This document shows, piece by piece, positions 41,253 to 50,111 of a DNA stretch of 50,326 nt. Source of the DNA: SIG607 sp045533195 (GTDB taxonomy: Bacteria > Bacillota > Clostridia > Oscillospirales > Acutalibacteraceae); assembly GCA_045533195.1 (NCBI GenBank), contig JAZSHI010000018.1, positions 1 through 50,326 on the forward strand. Reading direction: 5' to 3'. Positions within the stretch are counted from its first letter, which is position 1; each line of letters opens with the position of its first letter. Below the pieces are notes generated by a model. That model was not told where the DNA came from and did not search any database. It saw nothing but the letters and a program-made list of their open reading frames with translations. The position numbers were made by a program, and so were the translations under genes.

Positions 41253-42336
41253 AATACTGATTTATGCTTATCTAGCCGTATGCGCTGCTATGATTATATT
41301 CAACATTGTTTGTATTTTTGTGTTTCGCAAAAAGGATAAAAACATCGAAAAGCGAAGCATAGATTTTACAGATAGTATCGAGGAACAATTTAGTAAGGAT
41401 ACGATTTATGAAGAACATAAGAAGTTCCTCTGTAAGAAATTAAAGAAAATCAATCATATGATGGCTTTTGACGAAACACTTGAAAAGCTTTATGAGCAAA
41501 AACCCGAGCAGGTTCAAAACTATATTATAAAGCTAAGTTCCGTATTTGTTTTTCTGACCTTTAAATATAGCGAGAAAAATAAAATTCAAGCGGCTTATTA
41601 TCCTTACATAATTAAGAAATACAATGTATTTAAAGGCGCATACATAGGTATTGTCATAGATTCTCTTATGGAGCTTGTTAAAGAATCCAATTTGTATTGC
41701 CGTGAAAATGCATTGCAGGCGCTTTATTCCATCGGAGATTCCCAGAGCGTAATAAATGCACTTAAACTATTAGATAGAACAGGTGGTTTTCATCACTCAA
41801 AAATGATTGCCGACGGTCTTTTATCTTTTGGTGGCAAAAGAGAGTTGCTTGATAAAAAGCTTTGGCAGAGTTTTAATGAGTTTTCTTTAAGCCTCAAACT
41901 GCCGGTGCTTGATTACTTTCGCTTTAGTTCTGATGCGCATAAAGAAAAGGTATTACACATTATGTGCGACAAGGACGAAAATCAGGAGTTGCGTTTCAGT
42001 GCCATTCGATATTTTGCAAAATACCATTACGAACCTGCACTTGATTGTTTATATGGCTTTGCCACCGATAATTCACCTATATGGGAATATAAAGCAATTG
42101 CGGCAACTGCACTTGGGAATTATCCATCTGTAAAGACAGAAGAAATTTTGAGGGATTTGCTTTGCGACAGGAATTGGTATGTGCGCTATAACGCTGCGGA
42201 TAGTCTCGAACGACTGGGCGTTAAATACGAGGAAATGATTGATGTTTTCGAAGGTGGCGACCGCTATGCCTCCGAAATGCTCCGTTATCGTTTTGACCGC
42301 AAAAAACTAAAAGAAAAGGAGGCGGTAACCGTATGA
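41242..42336 (+). CDS. HEAT-repeat protein with N-terminal membrane span
   Basis: The predicted protein has 364 residues: one membrane span (about 5-26), a charged helical linker and repeated two-helix units over about 130-345. The clearest HEAT/PBS-like repeats are ENALQALYSIGDSQSVINAL, LRFSAIRYFAKYHYEPALDCL and YEYKAIAATALGNYPSVKTEEIL-type stretches. HEAT arrays serve as protein scaffolds; here it could hold the glycosyltransferase and other enzymes at the inner membrane face. It overlaps the glycosyltransferase gene by four bases. Confidence 0.8.
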   Translation: MKVEILIYAYLAVCAAMIIFNIVCIFVFRKKDKNIEKRSIDFTDSIEEQFSKDTIYEEHKKFLCKKLKKINHMMAFDETLEKLYEQKPEQVQNYIIKLSSVFVFLTFKYSEKNKIQAAYYPYIIKKYNVFKGAYIGIVIDSLMELVKESNLYCRENALQALYSIGDSQSVINALKLLDRTGGFHHSKMIADGLLSFGGKRELLDKKLWQSFNEFSLSLKLPVLDYFRFSSDAHKEKVLHIMCDKDENQELRFSAIRYFAKYHYEPALDCLYGFATDNSPIWEYKAIAATALGNYPSVKTEEILRDLLCDRNWYVRYNAADSLERLGVKYEEMIDVFEGGDRYASEMLRYRFDRKKLKEKEAVTV

Positions 42337-43751
42337 TAAGTGACAACGCTTTTATGATTGTAAAAACCATACTGGATTATATAAATATATTTTTTGTTAT
42401 TTATCTTATTGGTTATTCCTCGTTTCTTTTTCTGGCGGTGGTTGTTGGCTCCTCGGAACTTTACAAAAAAAGACATCAGGAAAAACTGAAAAACACACTG
42501 CTTCAAAATTATTATGTGCCCATTAGTATTATTGTTCCTGCATATAACGAAGAAGTAACCGTAGTGGAAACGGTTAAATCCTTGCTTGCTCTGGAATATA
42601 AACTCTATGAAATCGTTGTCGTGGATGACGGCTCAAAAGACAACACTTCGCAGAAACTTATTGAAGCTTTTGATATGAAACCTATCCGTCGCCCAATTCA
42701 TAGAAAAATAAACTGTCAAACAGAAGAATTTGTTTATGAATCGGTTAGCGAAAAGGTGCCGCTCACACTCATCAGAAAGAAAAACGGCGGAAAAGCCGAT
42801 TCGCTTAACATGGGAATCAACGCTTGCAAATTCCCATACTTTATTTGTATGGATGCCGATTCGGTTTTGCAGTATGATTCGCTAAGTAAAATTTCCCGTC
42901 CTATTTTAGAGCAAGAAAACATCGTGGCTGTTGGCGGTGTAGTCAGACCTGCCAATAGCGTTACGTTAGATCATGGCAGAGTTTTGAATTATAAGTTACC
43001 GAGCAATGTTCTTGCTTGCATGCAGGTGCTTGAGTATGACCGTTCTTTTCTTGCTTCACGTATTTTGTTTGATAAATTCAATGGTTCTCTTATCATTTCG
43101 GGTGCATTCGGTCTTTTTAAGAAGGACGTTGTGATTGCTGCAGGCGGATATGATCATTCTACAATGGGCGAGGATATGGAGCTTGTTGTAAAGCTACACG
43201 AGTACTGCACCTTGAACGAAATTCCATATTGTGTCAAATATGCTACTGATGCGATTTGCTGGTCCCAGGCGCCCGAAAGACTTAAAGACCTTTGCAAACA
43301 AAGAAAACGTTGGCATTTGGGATTGTTCCAAAGCATGTGGAAGCACAAAGTTATGCTGTTTAATGCTAAATTTGGAGCCGTTAGTTTTGTTTCGTTTTTT
43401 TATTTTCTTCTCTATGAGTTGTTATCCCCATTTATTGAGATCTTCGGCATACTGACAATGGTGCTTGCATTTATATTTGATTTGATCAATGTGCCGTTTA
43501 TGATTTTGTTTTTCGCAATTTATGCTGTATTTGGTTGTATTTTAACTCTAACCGCATTTTTTGCAAGAACACAGACAATAGACCTTAAAATATCGGCAAT
43601 GGATGCCCTGAAAGCGGTTTTGTTATGCTTTTTTGAGATTACTTTTTTGCGATTTATTATGGCATTTGTCCGAGCAACCGCTTTTTTCGGTTATAAAAAG
43701 AAAAAACTGAATTGGGGCAGAATTGAACGCAAAAAAATCAATGTAAAATAA
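42333..43751 (+). CDS. Processive family 2 glycosyltransferase (BcsA/PgaC-like)
   Basis: The 472-residue membrane enzyme polymerises and likely exports a beta-linked polysaccharide. The signature residues are in order: VVVDDGSKDN (about 94), CMDADS (DxD, about 171), MGEDMEL (catalytic ED, about 278) and QRKRW (Q-x-x-R-W, about 321). One or two membrane spans precede the domain (about 8-42) and three to four follow (about 345-460). There is no PilZ domain, so c-di-GMP does not act on it in the BcsA manner; control is through the riboswitch. Confidence 0.93.
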   Translation: MISDNAFMIVKTILDYINIFFVIYLIGYSSFLFLAVVVGSSELYKKRHQEKLKNTLLQNYYVPISIIVPAYNEEVTVVETVKSLLALEYKLYEIVVVDDGSKDNTSQKLIEAFDMKPIRRPIHRKINCQTEEFVYESVSEKVPLTLIRKKNGGKADSLNMGINACKFPYFICMDADSVLQYDSLSKISRPILEQENIVAVGGVVRPANSVTLDHGRVLNYKLPSNVLACMQVLEYDRSFLASRILFDKFNGSLIISGAFGLFKKDVVIAAGGYDHSTMGEDMELVVKLHEYCTLNEIPYCVKYATDAICWSQAPERLKDLCKQRKRWHLGLFQSMWKHKVMLFNAKFGAVSFVSFFYFLLYELLSPFIEIFGILTMVLAFIFDLINVPFMILFFAIYAVFGCILTLTAFFARTQTIDLKISAMDALKAVLLCFFEITFLRFIMAFVRATAFFGYKKKKLNWGRIERKKINVK

Positions 43752-43764
43752 GGAGTAAACAGTT

Positions 43765-44232
43765 ATGCAAAAGAAGTTACTTAGAACCTCGCTTTTCGGC
43801 TTTTCTAAAACAGAAGTATGTGATTATATCGCGAGAGTAAATGATGAATTTAATAGTAAAATCGACCTGATCACCGCAGAGCATACCAAGGAAAGAAATG
43901 AATTGACAGCACAAATTGCTGCGCTTAATGAAGAGATCAACAAATATAAACAAGCAAATGCCGATATTGCTCAAGCGCTTTTTGATGCACAGCAATATGC
44001 AACCGAGTTGAAAGCAAAAGCGGATGGCGAATATAAAGAGGCTCAGGATGAACTTCTCGCTCTCAAGGAAGCCGAGACGGACAAATTGAATACATATCGT
44101 GAAAAAATTGAAAACGCCAGAAAAGAAATTGTTTCCGTACTTTCCGATATAGATGATAAATTGGCTGCCGAGACAGTCAAAACCGAAGACTTGATAGCAG
44201 AATACAACTCCGAAGAAGGAATCGCAGTATGA
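43765..44232 (+). CDS. DivIVA-like coiled-coil protein
   Basis: The predicted 155-residue protein begins with a DivIVA/GpsB-like lipid-binding motif (LLRTSLFGFSKTEVCDYIARVNDEF) and continues as a long coiled coil to about 150. DivIVA proteins bind curved membranes at poles or septa and recruit partners. AAGGAG precedes the ATG, 13 bases after the glycosyltransferase gene. It may localise polymer synthesis to a cell site. The stop overlaps the next ATG by four bases. Confidence 0.75.
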   Translation: MQKKLLRTSLFGFSKTEVCDYIARVNDEFNSKIDLITAEHTKERNELTAQIAALNEEINKYKQANADIAQALFDAQQYATELKAKADGEYKEAQDELLALKEAETDKLNTYREKIENARKEIVSVLSDIDDKLAAETVKTEDLIAEYNSEEGIAV

Positions 44233-46115
44233 AAAGGCTGATTGTTTCGGCAATTTTCTTGTTAAGTGTTCTTTTTGCCTGTATTCCCGTTTCTGCTGAG
44301 GTAATGTCTACAAGGGAACCGACGGCGGCTGATACAATTTATATAGCAGGTAATCCTAATATGTATCCTTTGGAATTTTATAACGAAAAAACCGAGTGTT
44401 ATGAAGGTATCTTGCCAAAGATATATGAGCAAATAAGCGAGCAGACAGGGATAGACTTTTCTTATGTTTCTGCCGACAGCAAAGACAGACAAAAAGAACT
44501 TTGCGAAAATTTTCAGGTGGAAATTGCCTCTGCACACCATAAAGGAGATATTTCTCTTTCTAAAGAAATAGAACTGTTTTCTTATGATAAAGACGGTAAA
44601 AAACAAACGGTTTGTATCGGTTTTACCAAAATAATGAATCCTGATATTGCGGCCGTCGTAGAGAAGACGATTCAAAGTGCCGATAAAACCGTGTGGATGT
44701 CTGCTGCTATGCAGCTTGAAGATAAAACACAGTCTGCCAAAATCATTCCGTGGCTTATAATTGCCATCAGTGTTTTAGTTCTTGCTTTGATTACTATGTT
44801 CGTTTATATTATTGTGAAACGCCACCGTAATCACGCGCAGAATCAAACCAAAATGACCGACACACTTACCGGTATCGGCAATTTGAGTTATTTTGAGGAA
44901 TGTTATTCTCATCATATTTCGAGTGCGGTGCGCTCATTATATTATGTGGCATATATTGCAATTGATATTGAGAAAATAGAAACCTATTTCGGCTTGCCCG
45001 AATCTGAAGAATTGCAACGCTATGCGGCGGCCACTATGACAGGGATACTTAAAGATAACGATTTTGCTTCTCGAATTGACAACGGCGTATTTGCTTGTTG
45101 CTTTATGTGCCCTGATACGCAACGTGCAATCGAAAGTATGACAGAACTCATAAGAAATCTTAATAGCTATAACGGAAGTTTTTCAAAGGATAACGGCGTT
45201 TTGTTCAGGGGCGGTGTTTACCCTCTTGATAAACAAAACCTCCCTACAGAAACCGTTATTTACAATGCCCGTCAAGGATATCTTCTTGCCGCGCATGAGA
45301 ACAAGGATGTTTGCTTGTGCGATAAAAACACTCTGAACCGCGTATCTATCAAAAGCAGACTTCAAAAGAAGATATCTAAAGCTTTGGAAAATGAAGAATT
45401 CCAAATTTATCTTCAATTTGTATTTGACACAAAGAAAAAGAAACTGTGCGGAGCAGAAGTGCTGTCCCGTTGGCATAGCTTAGAAGAGGGTGTGTTGTCA
45501 CCGGCGAATTATATTGAAGATATGAAACTTGCGGGTATGATTGATAAACTTGATTTTTATATTTTTGAAAATACCTGTAAGATGCTCGCCAATTGGAAAA
45601 ACACCGATTTTAAAAAGCTATATCTTTCTTGCAACTTTACACGAACAACCCTTTCACATCCAACTTTTTTAGAAGAGTTCGAAGAAGCTCTGTCAAAATA
45701 TGACTTTGACAGAAAAAATCTTCTTATTGAATTGACAGAAGATGCTTTGGTTAGTGATAGTTCTGTTGCCTATAAAAATATATTGGGCATTAAAAAAATC
45801 GGTTGTGGAATTGCTCTTGATGATTTTGGAAGTGGATACACCTCATTTAGCGATTTGTGTGATTATCCGATTGATGTCATCAAGATAGATCGACATATCG
45901 TTGCAAAATCGGTTTCTCATCGAGGAAATGCAGTTCTTATTGGTATCATTCGTATGGCTCACGATTTAGGGATTTCTGTTTTGTGTGAAGGAATTGAAAA
46001 CGAAGTCGAAAACCAAAAGGTGACCGATGCCGAATGCGATTATATCCAAGGTTTCTTGTATTCTCGCGTTTTACCGCTTGAAAATGCGCTGGATTTTTAT
46101 ACAAATAGAAAATAA
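44229..46115 (+). CDS. Membrane c-di-GMP phosphodiesterase (degenerate GGDEF + EAL)
   Basis: A 628-residue protein: signal peptide (1-23), extracytoplasmic domain (about 24-170) whose start resembles a solute-binding type 3 fold, and a membrane span (about 171-198). The GGDEF domain has its motif lost (RIDNGVFACCF at about 281). The EAL domain (about 380-620) retains metal and substrate residues: EVL for EAL (about 408), CNFT, IELTED, LDDFGSGY, KIDR, CEGIE, QGFLY. It should degrade c-di-GMP, forming negative feedback on the riboswitch that controls it. It is the last gene of the operon. Confidence 0.9.
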   Translation: MKRLIVSAIFLLSVLFACIPVSAEVMSTREPTAADTIYIAGNPNMYPLEFYNEKTECYEGILPKIYEQISEQTGIDFSYVSADSKDRQKELCENFQVEIASAHHKGDISLSKEIELFSYDKDGKKQTVCIGFTKIMNPDIAAVVEKTIQSADKTVWMSAAMQLEDKTQSAKIIPWLIIAISVLVLALITMFVYIIVKRHRNHAQNQTKMTDTLTGIGNLSYFEECYSHHISSAVRSLYYVAYIAIDIEKIETYFGLPESEELQRYAAATMTGILKDNDFASRIDNGVFACCFMCPDTQRAIESMTELIRNLNSYNGSFSKDNGVLFRGGVYPLDKQNLPTETVIYNARQGYLLAAHENKDVCLCDKNTLNRVSIKSRLQKKISKALENEEFQIYLQFVFDTKKKKLCGAEVLSRWHSLEEGVLSPANYIEDMKLAGMIDKLDFYIFENTCKMLANWKNTDFKKLYLSCNFTRTTLSHPTFLEEFEEALSKYDFDRKNLLIELTEDALVSDSSVAYKNILGIKKIGCGIALDDFGSGYTSFSDLCDYPIDVIKIDRHIVAKSVSHRGNAVLIGIIRMAHDLGISVLCEGIENEVENQKVTDAECDYIQGFLYSRVLPLENALDFYTNRK

Positions 46116-46120
46116 TTGTT

Positions 46121-46156
46121 GAAGCCACGGCAATTTTTTGCCGTGGCTTCTATTTC
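46121..46156 (+). terminator. Terminator of the riboswitch-controlled operon
   Basis: A 13-bp stem, GAAGCCACGGCAA (46121-46133) with 46138-46150, loop TTTT, then a modest T-rich tail. Confidence 0.8.
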
Positions 46157-46179
46157 GTGACAAATTATATGAATGATAG

Positions 46180-46208
46180 TTGCCATAATATTTCATTTGT
46201 GCTATACT
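46180..46208 (+). promoter_or_regulatory. Promoter of the dCache-GGDEF-EAL gene
   Basis: TTGCCA (46180-46185), 17-base spacer, TATACT (46203-46208). No riboswitch lies between it and the gene. Confidence 0.75.
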
Positions 46209-46247
46209 TATAATGTAAAATTATATTTATTCTTTGGTGGTAGCAAA

Positions 46248-49200
46248 ATGAAATCAATTCGCGCAAAAATTATGTGGCTGCTTTTCGGCAGCGTTTTAAT
46301 AGCTTCATTAATTATTGGCACTGTGGGCACCATTCTGACTTCTGATGTTATAGAAAAAAGTTCCACAGAAAATATGAACCTTTTATGTAAAACGAATGCC
46401 GGTGAAGTGGATATTTTGTTGGCAAAAATAGAAGATTCGGTTGACACGCTTTCCCATAACGCAGTTTCAGAGTTATCGGATGTTGCAATGTTAAAGAGTG
46501 ATTCTTTGCGTGCAGCCTATTCTGCCAACTTAGAAAAAAGTGCGCTCCACCATATAGAGAGCATCGAGGGCGCCGTGGCAATCTATCTTCGCTATAGCGA
46601 TTCGTACATCGGCAAGTCTGACGGCTTTTTCTACGTAAAAAATAAAGATACCCAAAAATTTGAAAATCAACCGCTGACCGATATTTCTTTATATGCGGAA
46701 GATGATATTGAGCATGTCGGATGGTGGCATATTCCCACTAAGCGCAAAACAGCGACATGGATCGAGGCATACCATAATGCCAATATCAATCAGGATATTA
46801 TATCGTATGTTGTACCACTTTATATGAATGAGCAGCTAATCGGCGTTATCGGGGCCGATATATCTATTGAACATATTGAGGCGCTCGTAAAACAAATTTC
46901 AATATACAGTTCAGGCAAAGCGGCCGTGCTGAAAAGCGATGGAACCGTTGTCTATCATCCGAACTTTGAGCGAGGACATTTAATCGGTGAGGGTGACCCC
47001 GGCTTTGACGGTGTTGTCGAAAAGCTCTCTAAAGAAGAGCGCAAAGACGAGCTTATAAAATACGAACTTGATGGTATTGAAAAACGAATTGCCAGTTCTA
47101 AATTGCGCAACGGTATGCTGATGGTATGTTTTGCTCCCGTTTCCGAAATATACAGAGAACAGCACGCGTTGTCTGTTTTCACGCTTGTATTCACCTTGAT
47201 TATTATAGTTCTTGCATTGATCGGTGCATTCTTTGTTAGTCGAGCGTTTGCCAACCCTATCAAAAAGCTGAATGAAGCCGCCAAGCACTTAACAGACGGT
47301 GAGTTTGATTTTGATATTCAAACAGACCTTCACGATGAGATTGGGGAACTTGCCTCTACTTTTATTGAAACACGTAAGACTTTACAGCATCAAATCCACT
47401 TGCTCGATACCGAAGCACATCGTGATGGTCTTACCGGTGTAGGTAATAAATCCGCATTTATGGATAAAGAGATTGAAATCAACCATGAAATTATTTCAGG
47501 TAATGCGAATTTTTCTATTGCCGTTTTTGACGTTAATAAACTTAAAGTAACGAACGATATTTTCGGGCATATGGCGGGCGATATACTATTGTCTACCGTT
47601 TCAGCTCATCTTTCCGCCTCTTTTGTTGAAGCAGATATTTTCCGTATTGGCGGTGATGAGTTTGTTGTTATACTCAAAAATGAAGACAGCACCAATTGCG
47701 ATGCATTGGTGACCCGTTGTATTGACGGAATGAAAAATCTTTCGCTTGAGGGATATCCTGAGTGTCGCGTTTCTTGTGCATATGGCGCATCTCAGTTTGA
47801 TGCAAGAATCGACCATCAGCTCTCTGATGTTCTGCGTAGAGCTGATAAGGAAATGTATAAAAATAAGGCAATTACCAAAAAAGAGGCTTTTCCTTGGCAA
47901 GAAGGCGCTAAAGGCATTAAGCAGATTCAGGTTGAAAAATATTGTCAGTTGTTGCAAACGTTAACCGGCAGTACCGACGACTATCTGTTCCTTATGAATA
48001 TCGAAACGGGTGTTATCCGCTTTTTCGGAGCAGATCCCAACTCCTTTGATATTTCCGACGGGCGTGAACTGGCGAACGGTGTTTTGGATATGCTGAATTT
48101 TGTTCACGCCAATGATCAATTGCTTGTTAAAAAAGCGGTATCTTCCGTTATAAGCCACGATGTCGAAGAGATTGATATAAACTTCCGTATGCATAATAAT
48201 AATATGCGATGGGTCAACTGTCGTGGAAGTGTCATAAAGGATGAAATGGATAACCATTTTGTTTTCATTGGAAGAATCTCTCAAAATGCAGTAAAGCATC
48301 TTTATAATCCTATTACAACCCTGTTTAACAAAGCAAAGCTGAAGATGGACTTGCAAAATGAATCAGCAGATGATTTTAGCTGTTTGATGCTTCTTGATAT
48401 TGATAATCTTTCAGAAATCAACCTGAAGCACGGTTCAGTTTATGGAGATACACTGCTCAAAGCTCTGGCAGAAGAACTTGAAAAACGTTTTTCTATGGGA
48501 CAGATTTATCATGCAGAAAAAGACCGTTTTGTTGTTTTGCTTGATGTAAATTCAAGCAAAGAAGCAGAAAAAATATTTGACGAACTCAAAAGCTCTTTGG
48601 CCGGTAAATGCTCAATTTCTGCTTCAGTTGTTCCTAACGATAAATCTGTATATGTAAGCGCAGAAAATATATATGATTATGCAGTTCAAACGCTGAATAA
48701 CGCTAAAAAGAACAACATCGGGCAGATCGTCTTTTTCTCTGAAGACAGCTTGCTCGAAAGAATTTCCGCTGTTGAACTTTTAGAAGAACTTGAAGAAAGT
48801 ATCAAGAAAAAATGCAGCGGTTTTTCCCTTGTGTATCAACCGCAGATAAGCGCAGAGGATTATTCTATTATTTCGGCAGAAGCATTGCTTAGATTCGAAT
48901 CCAAAACAAAGGGACAGATTTTTCCCGACCAGTTTATTCCTGTGCTTGAACAAACAGGGCTTATCAACGAGGTGGGTATCTGGGTTGTGAATGAAGCGCT
49001 ACGCAAATGTAAGCAGTGGCGTGAATTTATACCGGATTTTAAAATCAGTGTTAACATTTCACCGAAACAATTAGAAAAGAAAAGGATAGCCGCACAAATT
49101 ACAAGGCTTCTTACAAAGCACGGTCTCCCCGGAGAAGCTCTGATTCTTGAGATTACCGAATCTGCTCAATTGGATGAAAACGAGGACGTTTATGCCATTT

Positions 49201-49976
49201 TAACAAAACTCCGACAGGTTGGAATTCAAATTGCAATTGATGATTTCGGCACAGGCTATTCTAATCTTGGCAATCTGAAATACCTTCATGCAAACATACT
49301 TAAGGTTGATCGTGTATTTATTCGTGACATTAAGGAAAACGGATACAATTACAATCTCATACATAATGTTATCGAATTTGCAAAATCAAACTCATTAAAG
49401 GTGTGTTTAGAAGGTGTCGAGAACAAATCTGAGTTGATTGTTTTATCCGGTTTACAGCCCGACATTTTCCAAGGATATTTATTTGATAAACCTTGCTCTG
49501 AAGAAAGTCTTGAAGCAAAATATTTTATCAGCAATACTGAGGAATATGCAAAACGATTAGAACGGTTTGATAAGCTTGGAAAAGAAAAAAGACATGCACC
49601 GCTTGTTAACATGGAAATGAAAACAATTTTGCGCGATATAAATATAGGATTGTGGATTATTCACATTAACGCAAAAACCGGCGAGGGCGAATTGTATACC
49701 GATGAAACTATGAGAAGACTGTTAGGCGTTGCCGATGATATTGCCCCGAACGAGTGCTTCAAGCATTGGCAAAATAACATCGATAAAGAGTATCGCGTAG
49801 CAGTAGACAATATGATTCATGATATGGCTGAAAGCAATACTGTTATTCAGGTCGAATATCCATGGCATCATCCGCAAAGAGATACGGTTACTGTCCGTTG
49901 CTCCGGAAGATGTGTTGAGAAAAATGATGAAGTTATCGTTTTCGAAGGTTTCCACCGTGTAATCAGCGATTTCTAA
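46248..49976 (+). CDS. dCache-HAMP-GGDEF-PAS-GGDEF-EAL c-di-GMP receptor enzyme
   Basis: The 1242-residue protein has two membrane spans (about 8-28 and 308-330) around a dCache sensor (GWWHIPTKRK, VIGADISIEHIE, GKAAVLKSDGTVVYHP), then HAMP. The first GGDEF domain is intact (RIGGDEFVVIL, about 466), a PAS-like region covers about 565-680, and the second GGDEF domain is degenerate (AEKDRFVVLL, about 754). An intact EAL domain follows (AEALLRF about 878, NISPKQ, LEITES, IDDFGTGYSN, KVDR, EGVE, QGYLF), then a PAS-like tail. GGTGG lies seven bases before ATG 46248. It could both make and break c-di-GMP in response to an external ligand. Confidence 0.93.
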   Translation: MKSIRAKIMWLLFGSVLIASLIIGTVGTILTSDVIEKSSTENMNLLCKTNAGEVDILLAKIEDSVDTLSHNAVSELSDVAMLKSDSLRAAYSANLEKSALHHIESIEGAVAIYLRYSDSYIGKSDGFFYVKNKDTQKFENQPLTDISLYAEDDIEHVGWWHIPTKRKTATWIEAYHNANINQDIISYVVPLYMNEQLIGVIGADISIEHIEALVKQISIYSSGKAAVLKSDGTVVYHPNFERGHLIGEGDPGFDGVVEKLSKEERKDELIKYELDGIEKRIASSKLRNGMLMVCFAPVSEIYREQHALSVFTLVFTLIIIVLALIGAFFVSRAFANPIKKLNEAAKHLTDGEFDFDIQTDLHDEIGELASTFIETRKTLQHQIHLLDTEAHRDGLTGVGNKSAFMDKEIEINHEIISGNANFSIAVFDVNKLKVTNDIFGHMAGDILLSTVSAHLSASFVEADIFRIGGDEFVVILKNEDSTNCDALVTRCIDGMKNLSLEGYPECRVSCAYGASQFDARIDHQLSDVLRRADKEMYKNKAITKKEAFPWQEGAKGIKQIQVEKYCQLLQTLTGSTDDYLFLMNIETGVIRFFGADPNSFDISDGRELANGVLDMLNFVHANDQLLVKKAVSSVISHDVEEIDINFRMHNNNMRWVNCRGSVIKDEMDNHFVFIGRISQNAVKHLYNPITTLFNKAKLKMDLQNESADDFSCLMLLDIDNLSEINLKHGSVYGDTLLKALAEELEKRFSMGQIYHAEKDRFVVLLDVNSSKEAEKIFDELKSSLAGKCSISASVVPNDKSVYVSAENIYDYAVQTLNNAKKNNIGQIVFFSEDSLLERISAVELLEELEESIKKKCSGFSLVYQPQISAEDYSIISAEALLRFESKTKGQIFPDQFIPVLEQTGLINEVGIWVVNEALRKCKQWREFIPDFKISVNISPKQLEKKRIAAQITRLLTKHGLPGEALILEITESAQLDENEDVYAILTKLRQVGIQIAIDDFGTGYSNLGNLKYLHANILKVDRVFIRDIKENGYNYNLIHNVIEFAKSNSLKVCLEGVENKSELIVLSGLQPDIFQGYLFDKPCSEESLEAKYFISNTEEYAKRLERFDKLGKEKRHAPLVNMEMKTILRDINIGLWIIHINAKTGEGELYTDETMRRLLGVADDIAPNECFKHWQNNIDKEYRVAVDNMIHDMAESNTVIQVEYPWHHPQRDTVTVRCSGRCVEKNDEVIVFEGFHRVISDF

Positions 49977-49985
49977 AATTAAAAA

Positions 49986-50017
49986 CATACCCGCAAGCAA
50001 AAATGTTTGCGGGTATG
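49986..50017. terminator. Hairpin after the dCache-GGDEF-EAL gene
   Basis: CATACCCGCAA (49986-49996) pairs with TTGCGGGTATG (50007-50017). There is no strong T-run, so it is a weak terminator or RNA-stabilising hairpin. Confidence 0.55.
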
Positions 50018-50059
50018 CTTCATTTACTGGCAATGTTAAATTCATTTTATGGTATAGTA

Positions 50060-50108
50060 AAAGGGCGACACCTCGAATGTGTTACATTCAGATTGTCGCC
50101 CTTTTTTT
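50060..50108. terminator. Bidirectional terminator near the right edge
   Basis: AAAGGGCGACA (50060-50070) pairs with TGTCGCCCTTT (50094-50104), with inner GAATGT/ACATTC, followed by T7 on the plus strand. It lies just after the leftward gene at the window edge. TATAGT at 50053-50058 has no convincing -35. Confidence 0.8.
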
Positions 50109-50111
50109 GTT

